From CAUZSN01 sp963582345 (GTDB lineage: Bacteria > Planctomycetota > Planctomycetia > Planctomycetales > Planctomycetaceae), in the NCBI GenBank assembly GCA_963582345.1, contig CAUZSN010000181.1, positions 1 through 5,035 of the forward strand: DNA of 5,035 nt, given 5' to 3'. The notes beneath the pieces were generated by a model. It worked only from the letters and a program-made list of their open reading frames with translations, ran no database searches and was not told where the DNA came from. Shown here piece by piece: positions 1-5,035 of this stretch (positions within the stretch are counted from its first letter, which is position 1; each line of letters opens with the position of its first letter). A program made the translations under genes and the position numbers.

Positions 1-31
1 CCAACGGATCAATTCTGTGAAGCGGCCGTTC

Positions 32-244
32 CTAGCGGGCAAGCTCCCAATTTTCGACCAGTTCGCGCTGATGCAATTCATACCACTCAAGTACCGCCGA
101 GAAGGCTCGGCGAGGGAACTTGCCCTGGACAACACCGCTATCCATCTCGACGGAGATTTCGTACTCGGCATGGAAATGCGGGGGTGCATGATCGCGGTAA
201 TACATTCGGATCACGATACCAAGGAAGCGGCTGATCTCGGGCAT
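32..244 (-). CDS. DUF4160 domain protein, C-terminus cut by a nonsense codon
   Basis: The 70-residue product begins MPEISRFLGIVIRMYY and continues through DHAPPHFHAEY, the aromatic/His-rich block typical of DUF4160, then a KFPRRAFSAVLEWYELH helix. The biochemical role of DUF4160 is not established; its genes often sit beside a DUF2442 gene in toxin-antitoxin-like pairs. The ATG at 244 is preceded by GAGG (255-258) at a 10-nt gap, which is long but usable. The frame stops at TAG (32-34) just after ENWELAR, yet the same frame continues past the stop with ERPLHRIDPL, which matches the usual family C-terminus (LARQ-x-x-PLxxIxPL). The stop is therefore probably a CAG-to-TAG change that removes the last ~10 or more residues. 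The stretch AEYEIS also looks about three residues short compared with the common AEYGEYEIS form; this comparison is from memory. Family assignment is confident; function and activity are unknown. Confidence 0.8.
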   Translation of the reverse strand: MPEISRFLGIVIRMYYRDHAPPHFHAEYEISVEMDSGVVQGKFPRRAFSAVLEWYELHQRELVENWELAR

Positions 245-370
245 TCAACACGTGCCTCAAATCACGCAACGACAAAGTGATCAGACCAATAGTTTACATA
301 ATTCCGCAAACATTCTGAGCGCAAAATTGAGTCCAAACGCGAAATCGAGCCCTCTCAACCGACAATTGAG

Positions 371-834
371 ATGCGAAACCGGAATGACTGGAAGAACCGT
401 CAGCAGCCGGATAGACTGTTGAACGATACAGGGTTGCAACCGGAAGAGTCACAAGCACTTACAGAAACGCCTTCCGCCGCTTGCACCAGAACGAAAGATT
501 GGGACCAAGAAAAGCTCGAAACGCTCGCTGCCGACCTACGCCGCCGGTTGACGATTGCCGACGGCTCACTGTGATGCTCACCAAATCGGATGACGAAACG
601 GAGTGCAATGATTGAGGGCATTCCTGTGGCGGGACCGTTCGGGCTGTGGATTGACCGAGTTGCGGTGGGCTACCCAAGGGATGCAACCACTTGACGCCGA
701 ACGGCGAAGCCCTAGCACACGAACTTGGGCGGGAGGCGGTCAGAATCTTAGTCAAAATCGACTGCCACGCGGATGGTAGGACGGGAAACAAGCAAGCGGG
801 GCGTGCAAAGGTAGAACGAAACCGGCTGGCGTGA
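371..834 (+). pseudogene. unrecognised small ORF remnant, possibly frameshifted
   Basis: A 67-codon ORF (371-574) ends with a charged, helix-like stretch (KLETLAADLRRRLT) that looks more protein-like than the rest of the gap. If the frame shifts near 553, the reading continues as DCRRLTVMLTKSDDE. The same new frame, after TGA at 613-615 and a second in-frame TGA further on, reaches LTPNGEALAHELGREAV (about 691-741) and ends at TGA near 832-834. This gives the impression of one or two small decayed proteins on the plus strand, but I recognise no family. No ribosome binding site stands in front of the ATG at 371. The alternative is chance open frame in decayed DNA, which I cannot exclude. A minus-strand ORF over the same bases (459-950) is rejected separately. 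Confidence 0.2.
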
Positions 835-852
835 GCGACGCGGGGGCCGACT

Positions 853-873
853 GACGGGGAGGGGTGGCCCGTC
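853..873. repeat. short GC-rich inverted repeat
   Basis: GACGGG (853-858) pairs with CCCGTC (868-873) across a 9-nt loop. There is no T-tract on either side, so it is not a typical intrinsic terminator. It lies in the gene-poor gap and has no assigned role. Confidence 0.3.
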
Positions 874-999
874 CCCATTGGTTCGAGATTAGTCTTTTCC
901 CTCTGACCCCGAGAGTTTTTCACCCAAAACCCCATTGCCGGAAATTGCACGATCAGTGAAGCATCACTCCGCTGAACGTGTGCACGATCGCCGTCGTCT

Positions 1000-1019
1000 C
1001 GCTGGCCGGTCGGCTAGCG
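1000..1019 (+). repeat. 8-bp stem with 4-nt loop
   Basis: On the plus strand CGCTGGCC (1000-1007) pairs with GGCTAGCG (1012-1019) around the loop GGTC, with one G-U wobble (1004/1015); on the minus strand that pair is an A-C mismatch. No T-tract follows, so it is not an obvious terminator. It lies about 75-90 bases downstream of the avd remnant's stop. The 8-bp stem and 4-base loop resemble in size the hairpin described downstream of the variable region in the Bordetella phage DGR, but its position here (past avd, not between the target gene and avd) does not match, so I assign no function. Confidence 0.35.
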
Positions 1020-1092
1020 CTCTCCTTCGGGCTCGACTGCGTAGTCTGAATTGGGCTGGCTCGCCTCGATGACACAATTATTGGCCTATCTA

Positions 1093-1230
1093 TTACGCCT
1101 CGGGCCTGCGTTTCAAGCGATCTCCCAGAACGAAGTGGCGCTGACGGGGAAAGCGACTGGTTTGGTTACAAGACCACAGGATCAGGTCGTAGGTCTTGGT
1201 GATAACGACTAGTTCTGGAGTTTTCTTCAT
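1093..1230 (-). pseudogene. avd: avd remnant (DGR accessory variability protein), N-terminal 45 codons
   Basis: Reading from ATG at 1230-1228 gives a 45-residue peptide starting MKKTPELVVITKTYDLILW and continuing SRFPR...HFVLGDRLKR, ended by tandem TAA (1093-1095) and TAG. The KTYDLI-W...PR-(x)n-F-LGDR pattern is the N-terminal signature of Avd/four-helix-bundle proteins encoded in diversity-generating retroelements; intact members are about 115-130 residues. Avd assembles as a pentamer that binds the DGR reverse transcriptase and its RNA and is required for mutagenic cDNA synthesis. Only helix 1 and the start of helix 2 remain, and the rest is not recognisable downstream in any minus-strand frame, so I infer a deletion or replacement beginning around 1105. 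The start overlaps the stop of the FGE-domain fragment by ATGA, and a strong ribosome binding site is kept. Context and sequence together make the identification fairly firm; a functional product is very unlikely. Confidence 0.82.
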
Positions 1231-1235
1231 GGGTG

Positions 1236-1241
1236 ACCTCC
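1236..1241 (-). promoter_or_regulatory. ribosome binding site of avd
   Basis: GGAGGT lies 5 nt before the avd ATG (1230). It sits inside the last codons of the upstream FGE fragment, which fits translational coupling between the target gene and avd. It decides the avd start at 1230. Confidence 0.75.
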
Positions 1242-1252
1242 GTTGTTCAACG
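1241..1252. repeat. 5-bp inverted repeat at the FGE/avd junction
   Basis: CGTTG-TT-CAACG on the plus strand, directly beside the avd ribosome binding site and within the last residues of the shortened FGE frame. It lies where the variable segment seems to be missing and might mark the deletion joint, but it is short enough to be chance. Confidence 0.3.
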
Positions 1253-1907
1253 AACGGCGGTCTTCGGCCTTAGCGCCCAAGTCGGGTTGGCCTTTGGGGA
1301 CTCTATACAAGTTGTGACACCACTCCCGTGCATTACCATGCATGTCGAAGACGCCCAAGCCATTCGGCAGATTTGTTCCCACCGGCCACATCTGATTCTT
1401 CGAATTAATGTTGTACCATGCGTATCTCGTCAGCAGTTCCAGCGGTTCTCCGAACCCATAGCCGCCCGTTGAGTTGGCTCGACACACGAATTCCCACTCC
1501 TCATCGGTAGGCAATCGGTAGCCGCTGCGTTCAAGATAGTCAGCAGCAATCTTCACGCCTGACGAATACTCTCTCTGGTCATTCGGCTCGTAACACCACT
1601 GGTCTTGCGGGATGCCTTCTTGATCACTCAGCCAGTTGTAGTATGCCACGGCATCGTACCAGGACACCCTATTCATCGGGCAATTCGATTGTGGTGAGTA
1701 ATCTGCGTCAGGCTTTTGATCAGTACGGAACTTCTGGAACTGAACCACCGTGACTTCGTGACTGGCCATCGCAAAACAGTGAGACAGCGTGACCTTCTTA
1801 GCTCTGGTCTTATCGCCCATCGAAATCTCAACGTGACCATTGACCATGATGTAGGTCTGACCCTGAAAATTGACGAACCAGTTCCGATCCTTGTTCACTG
1901 CCGAATT

Positions 1908-2640
1908 CCGTAGCATCAGTGTCGATTTGGGAGGCGATCTGCTCTTGTTGCCAGTTTCGCAACGTCCATCCCGCTGCCGAATGAACACCGGGTTCAGGGT
2001 CGTCTCGATAGAGGGACGCCAATTGTTCCACAAGCTCTTTCTTTTGTTGACTGGACATCTTTCCCAAATCGAACTGGCTCAATGCCAGAACAAGTGCGTA
2101 GCGGCTGGATAGATCGGAGGCCTGTCTAATCTGTCTACTCAGAGTGGCAGGGTTGGCTCCAAGCAGAGCCAGCCGATCGATAATGAAACTCCGTAGTGAC
2201 GGGTCCGGTGTCTGCTGGAACAGCGGCCACAACACCGAGTCCGTCTCATCCAACTCCAACAGGCAGATGGCGGTATTGGCCTGCTTCTTCCAGAACGCAT
2301 CCCGCTCGACACCGTCAGGACGAGATTGGCTGAGCAGGGCTTGCAGTTCGGGAACGACAGACTGCCGGTGATTGCGGAGAGCCAGCATCAACGGCTGAAA
2401 CTCCCGGTCGTTGTCGGCCAGCAACATCAATTCTGTCAGGGGCTTGGGGTCATCCTTCAAAAAGTCAGCCAACGCTAGCGCTACCAAAGGACGTTCGTCA
2501 TCCCGTTCAGGACTGCGAACCTTGAATCGCTGTTCGAGCTGTTCGGCCAAGATGCTTCCCACGGGACGCAGCACCTCAATCCACTCGTCAGATTCGGAAG
2601 ACGGGACTGACATCAAGGCGGTCACAACGTCTTCGCAGAC
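1908..2640 (-). pseudogene. HEAT-like alpha-solenoid fragment
   Basis: In frame with the preceding piece across TAA 2641-2643, this part encodes further helical repeats: WIEVLRPVGSILAEQLEQRF, RPLVALALADFLKDDPKPL, then REFQPLMLALRNHRQSVVPE, and the closing SLYRDDPEPGVHSAAGWTLR, a segment that in this family leads into the FGE domain. The repeats probably form a rigid extracytoplasmic spacer or ligand-binding solenoid; that role is inferred. The frame fails around ACG-G/AAT (1907-1910), where one surplus base puts the FGE domain in another frame; the wrong frame runs on to a stop at 1828. Confidence 0.82.
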
Positions 2641-3255
2641 TTATCCCCACTGTTCGATTTTTGAATCGTAGGCGGCCTGTGCCAATGCCGCCCGGATACG
2701 TTCGTTATTGCTTCCGTTTACGATGGTGTTCCAAAGCCGCTTGTCTAATTGACCCCTGTGCGGATTTAGAAAACTGACAATGACGGGAAGAGCCTCGGTT
2801 TCTGCATCGAGCAACTGCTGGAACAGAAAGTCCACTTGCGATGGATCATCCTTCACGAGCACGAGGCTGGCATGGAGTTTTTGCTTGGAGTTGCTGTCTT
2901 CGCTGGCAACGATTTCTTGCAACAAAGGAGTGGCCAAACGCTGATATTTCCCGAGCTCGCCCACCAAATTCCCAATGTCCGCTGTGTTCGCTGATGACAA
3001 CGACTCAACGAGTGCCTTGGCATAATTGACGTTCTGCCGTTCCTCGACCTGGCCAGCGATGAACAGACCAGCGAACACGACAAGCACGATGCCCAACCCG
3101 ACCAGCCCCGAACGCACCCCAAGCACCCGCCTCGCCTTTCCCATCATCTTCCCCTGCGGCCCGTTCCATTTCTTCTTATCCGTCAACAAGCGAATGCTGG
3201 CCCATTTCCACAATGACGGCAGGTGCCGGTTTTCCAGTTTTGAGTTCCACGCCGC
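2641..3255 (-). pseudogene. membrane helix and first HEAT-like repeats
   Basis: After the nonsense codon the frame reads to LPSLWKWASIRLLTDKKKW, a basic juxtamembrane region (KKKW, GKARR), then a single hydrophobic helix GLVGLGIVLVVFAGLFIAG (3052-3108). Basic residues before and acidic residues after it (QVEER) predict N-in/C-out topology. Next come amphipathic helix pairs such as AKALVESLSSANTADIGNLV and KQKLHASLVLVKDDPSQVDFL, with the DDP-Q turn typical of HEAT-like repeats in this family. The piece ends IEQWG-TAA (2641-2643), and the repeats continue in the same frame beyond it. A peptide starting at the TTG near 3213 has no visible ribosome binding site. Confidence 0.8.
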
Positions 3256-3603
3256 TCATCGCTCGGCCAATCTCAGTTCGGCCCGACCACGGCGGGTTTC
3301 CTTCTGCTTGCGGGTCAGCCATTCACGCAGAGAAGGCACCAGGTAGTCGTGGGTCAACTGGTAATTTTTCTGGCCAGATTCGGTCTGTGTGACCGAATCA
3401 TCGTCCGACTCCACACCTTCGGGATCAGTGGGTGTGATGAGCCGAATTTCGCTGTCGAGAATTCTGATCAAGTCATCAAAATCACTTTGACGGTTGGTGT
3501 AGCCGGCAGCATCCAGCAGTTCGTCGTAAGACCGCATGTGGCCTTTGATGTTTGTGCCCGATTCAGGAAGCGGGGCTTTCAAGACACCACGGGCGGCTTT
3601 CTG
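3256..3603 (-). pseudogene. STAND C-terminal helical/winged-helix fragment
   Basis: The frame resumes QKAARGVLKAPLPESGTNIK, then SYDELLDAAGY and DFDDLIRILDSEIRLI, and reaches YQLTHDYLVPSLREWLTRKQ. LTHDYLV-x-LREWL is the characteristic end of nSTAND1-type modules. The piece closes with a basic, charged helix (ETRRGRAELRLAER) and TGA at 3256-3258. The same frame carries on after the stop (AAWNSKLENRHLP), matching the family, so the TGA is a substitution within a formerly continuous frame. Confidence 0.82.
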
Positions 3604-4150
3604 GTTCAGGTGGGGCGGTGGATGCGCTGAACGTCTCTTCCAGAAAGTTGACACCAATGCCTTCGGTGCCGCCGACTTCTTTGAGCGTGTTCGGCGTCCA
3701 AGGCTTGCCCTTCATCATCTCGGCGTACAACGCCATGCGAACGCAGATGACTTTCCCGTCCTCGGCAAGACCAGCGGCAGATTGTTTGAGGAAGTCCTTC
3801 TGCTCTCTCGTTATGGCACTTACGTTCTCTGAAAGTTTCCCGAATGCTCGACCAAAAGCGGCCAGAACTTTCCGCGTATGGTCTAGATCAAACAGGTCGA
3901 CTAATGCGCTGTTTTGAGCTTCGAGAAGGCGAATCTCTAGCTCCCGCAAGAAGCGACTGACGGCCAACCAGAAATCATCCCGCACCATCACGATGCACTG
4001 CACGTTCCCACCATCGCACTGCCGCAGCGCCTGCACAAGATCCGTGTCTTCCTCTTCCCGCTTCGCGTGCAGCCATTGCTCGAACTGATCGAGAACGATG
4101 AGAACTTTCTTCCCGACCGGGATGCCTTGTCCACGACGAAGTGCCGCCAA
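3604..4150 (-). pseudogene. STAND NTPase core fragment with Walker B
   Basis: The fragment starts LAALRRGQGIPVGKKVLIVLDQFEQWL; VLIVLDQFE (about 4079-4105) is the Walker B of STAND ATPases with the acidic pair of the DxxE form. It continues with a sensor-like VQCIVMVRDDFWLAV strand-arginine segment and helical sequence up to GTEGIGVNFLEETFSAST. STAND NTPases act as nucleotide-dependent switches that couple ligand sensing to an effector, here presumably the attached kinase. The frame is lost at PPE (about 3604), where CCT-GAA-C is followed directly by CAG-AAA-GCC. Related proteins carry several more residues there (PPEH..xHQKAA), so I infer a small deletion of 3n+2 bases, perhaps 11. Confidence 0.85.
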
Positions 4151-4205
4151 CGTTCTCTTTAAGGCTCAGGTTGTCACGTAACGCAGGACAGCGCTTCCGT
4201 ATTCA
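4151..4205 (-). pseudogene. short STAND segment between a nonsense codon and a frameshift
   Basis: After the TGA at 4203-4205 the same frame continues IRKRCPALRDNLSLKEN, which joins the preceding EARLLN to the following LAALRRGQG as in related STAND proteins. The TGA therefore replaced a sense codon (probably GGA). At AAA-GAG-AACG/TTG (4151-4160) there is one base too many, and correct reading moves to the TTG at 4150. This stretch is too short to be seen as a separate ORF. Confidence 0.75.
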
Positions 4206-4910
4206 GTTCAGAAGCCGTGCCTCGGTTTCGTCGGGTGTCGCTTCGATGTAGACCGCAATCACATCACCGGACAGCTGAGGCAGCAGACTGGCTTTGACCA
4301 GCGATAATTTTCCGCAACCTGATGGTCCATAGATCAAACCGACCGTAAACGTGTTGTCAGGATCGGTTTCCTCGATGCGTGTTTTCCAGAAGCGAATGCT
4401 GTCGGGCAGGCCGTCCCGATCACGAGGGCCGGGCAGCAGTTCCAGGAAGAAATCGGCGTCGTGCTCGTCGAACGAACGCAGGCCCTTGGGAACGATCTTG
4501 ATGGGTCGCTGGTCAGACGTTGGAGTTGCGAGCGATGTTGGAGTTGGCGTTTCTGCTGTTCTTTCCCTTGAAACCGAAACAGGCGTGGGGGTCACAGGGT
4601 TCCGTGAGCAACCTGCTGGCGAAGCCGGAGCGGCACGTGAATCAGTGCTGAGAAAATGGCGCAAGTCCTCAGCCATGTCTTTAGCCGTCATGTACCGGTC
4701 GGTGGCTCGATTTGAGAGTGCCTTGATACAAATCCGTTCAAGTTCCTTCGGGATCGTATCATCCACTTGTCGGAGCGGTCGGACCTCCACGGAGGTGATC
4801 AGGTCCAACAGTTTTAGTCGCGAGTCGGCACGGAACGGTCGTTTCCCAACCAGCAACTGGTACAGCACCGCGCCCAGGCTGAAAATATCGCTGCGGCCAT
4901 CGACCCGATA
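4206..4910 (-). pseudogene. kinase C-lobe, linker and STAND P-loop fragment
   Basis: The frame resumes as YRVDGRSDIFSLGAVLYQLL, the kinase subdomain IX region (D-x-x-x-LG-x-LY), followed by the C-lobe with the conserved arginine in NRATDRYMTAKDMAEDL. A linker rich in Pro, Thr and Ser follows, then the NTPase entry LRSFDEHDADFFLELLPGP and FTVGLIYGPSGCGKLSLVK, the Walker A of the nSTAND1-like group. The residue after the P-loop lysine, normally Ser or Thr and needed for magnesium, is Leu (TTA, 4305-4307), one C-to-T step from TCA. The fragment ends at LLN-TGA (stop 4203-4205). A start codon for this piece alone (TTG-like codon near 4868) has no visible ribosome binding site. Confidence 0.85.
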
Positions 4911-5035
4911 CCCTCGCCACGGGCCTGTTCGGGACTCATGTAGGCCGGCATTCCGACAAACTCGGCACCCTTTCCAAAATACTCGTCCTTCAAAGCCAAA
5001 CCAAAGTCGGCAACAAACGGTTTGCCCGTAGCGTC
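4911..5035 (-). pseudogene. kinase fragment: DFG to activation loop
   Basis: Reading from the right edge gives DATGKPFVADFGLALKD, with the magnesium-binding DFG at 5000-5008, followed by AEFVGMPAYMSPEQARGEG. The latter is the activation loop and P+1 segment with SPE in the APE position, as is usual in bacterial PknB/Hanks-type kinases. The VGT-PAYMSPE threonine commonly found in the family is methionine here. The catalytic loop (HRD..K..N) and N-lobe lie outside the window. The frame breaks at GGC-GAG-GG/TAT (4911-4913), where one base is missing from a glycine codon; without a correction translation runs out of frame to a stop at 4814. Confidence 0.85.

Larger units (their letters stand above)
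245..1092. other. 848-base stretch without a recognisable intact gene
   Basis: No protein family could be assigned in any of the six frames. Positions 259-350 are more AT-rich than the rest and could carry the promoter of the minus-strand DUF4160 gene: a weak pair TTGCGC (319-324) and TATGTA (295-300) with an 18-nt spacer can be drawn, but it is not convincing. Positions 371-834 hold a possible plus-strand remnant, listed separately. Positions 835-960 contain a GC-rich hairpin (arms 853-858 and 868-873). Positions 961-1092 lie downstream of the avd remnant and should contain the rest of avd if only point lesions had occurred, but no Avd-like sequence is readable there in any minus-strand frame. 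No DGR template repeat (an adenine-rich near copy of a variable region) and no reverse transcriptase motif such as YxDD were found. Confidence 0.6.
1227..1907 (-). pseudogene. FGE/C-type-lectin domain lacking its C-terminal variable part
   Basis: The frame carries NWFVNFQGQTYIMVNG, a MG motif, FAMASHEVTVVQFQKF, NRVSWYDAVAYYNWLS, SGYRLPTDEEWEFVCRA, then NGLGVFDMHGNAREWC, which are the ordered landmarks of the FGE-sulfatase/SUMF1 family. In DGR target proteins this C-type-lectin fold is used for binding rather than formylglycine formation. After GNAREWC only about 29 residues remain, ending DRRSLNNGGHP-TGA. The family continues with an RGGSW-type motif, an R-S-A segment and a final GFR strand; these are absent, along with the cysteine region used by genuine FGE enzymes. 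The stop overlaps the avd start as ATGA. This is the longest undamaged stretch of the gene (about 227 codons). An ATG at 1914-1916 could open it as a separate frame, but no ribosome binding site precedes it. Confidence 0.88.
1227..5035 (-). pseudogene. decayed kinase-STAND-TM-HEAT-FGE receptor gene, DGR-target type, 5' end outside the window
   Basis: One ancestral gene of at least 1,270 codons can be stitched together from eight collinear pieces. In order they give the kinase activation loop and C-lobe, a Pro/Thr-rich linker, a STAND-type P-loop NTPase with a C-terminal LTHDYLV winged-helix motif, a membrane helix, a HEAT-like alpha-solenoid and an FGE/C-type-lectin domain. Adjacent pieces continue the family sequence directly across each lesion. 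The lesions are a frameshift near 4911, TGA 4203-4205, a 1-nt insertion near 4151-4154, a deletion near 3604, TGA 3256-3258, TAA 2641-2643 and a frameshift near 1907. Basic residues before the membrane helix predict the kinase and NTPase inside the cell and the repeats and FGE domain outside. The avd remnant right behind it indicates that the FGE domain was a DGR target. A full-length product is not possible. Sequencing error could explain some indels but not three substitution-type stops. Confidence 0.88.

Noticed and set aside
295..324. Promoter for the DUF4160 gene (TTGCGC, 18 nt, TATGTA on the minus strand)
   Set aside because: Both hexamers are poor matches, and planctomycete promoters are not well defined; chance is likely.
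459..950. 163-codon minus-strand ORF with a GTG start, the longest ORF in the gene-poor gap
   Set aside because: The product is rich in Ser, Arg and Pro without any family pattern, it has no ribosome binding site near the GTG at 948-950, and it overlaps more protein-like plus-strand pieces. It is probably a GC-driven open frame.
961..1050. Possible DGR template or variable repeat downstream of avd
   Set aside because: The minus strand has a CGCAGT...CGGCCAGCGAGACGACGG run faintly like an R-S-A variable segment, but no frame gives the GFR ending, it is not adenine-rich like a template, and no second copy exists in the window.
1716..2671. Plus-strand ORFs of 65-86 codons opposite the FGE and HEAT-like parts
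   Set aside because: They lie antisense to clearly recognisable domains and have Ser/Arg-rich shadow composition.
32..4205. Recoding of stop codons (selenocysteine or reassigned TGA) as an explanation for the in-frame stops
   Set aside because: TGA (4203, 3256), TAA (2641) and TAG (32) all occur in clear coding frames, and frameshifts are present as well. No single reassignment fits, and decay explains all of them.
4351..5031. 226-codon plus-strand ORF opposite the kinase and linker
   Set aside because: It is antisense to the kinase C-lobe and the NTPase entry, is Ser/Arg-rich and matches no family. It is a shadow of the real minus-strand frame.
1..5035. CRISPR array, tRNA, rRNA, insertion sequence ends or target-site duplications
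   Set aside because: No regularly spaced repeats, cloverleaf-like segments, transposase motifs or paired terminal inverted repeats were seen on reading both strands.

Overview
The window looks like a planctomycete accessory region in decay. The lineage is inferred from the main gene, whose domain order (Ser/Thr kinase, STAND NTPase, membrane helix, HEAT-like repeats, formylglycine-generating-enzyme (FGE) type C-type lectin fold) is familiar from Planctomycetes. No 16S, tRNA or housekeeping gene is present to confirm it.

Layout. Positions 1-244 hold a DUF4160 gene on the minus strand, cut short by an in-frame TAG. Positions 245-1092 hold no gene I recognise, only a low-confidence plus-strand ORF remnant (371-834) and weak hairpins. 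Positions 1093-1230 (minus) hold a 45-codon remnant of avd, the accessory protein gene of diversity-generating retroelements (DGRs), with a good ribosome binding site. From 1227 to the right edge (minus) lies one long gene broken by seven lesions: a 1-nt deletion near 4911, TGA at 4203-4205, a 1-nt insertion near 4151-4154, a deletion near 3604, TGA at 3256-3258, TAA at 2641-2643, and a frameshift near 1907. It also has a Walker A substitution and a missing C-terminus. Its 5' end, with the kinase N-lobe and catalytic loop, lies outside the window.

How the parts fit. In the intact ancestor, a cytosolic kinase and STAND ATPase were joined through one membrane helix to an external HEAT-like region and an FGE/C-type-lectin domain. 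In DGRs the last ~30-45 residues of such a domain form the variable region, and avd commonly follows directly. Here the end of the FGE domain is gone and the shortened reading frame runs straight into the avd start codon (ATGA overlap). avd is broken after codon 45, and no template repeat or reverse transcriptase is recognisable in the remaining 1.1 kb. The window is therefore best read as a dead diversity-generating retroelement: a signalling-type target gene that lost its variable segment and then decayed. The three internal nonsense codons of the main gene are TGA, TGA and TAA, and the DUF4160 stop is TAG, so codon reassignment does not explain them.
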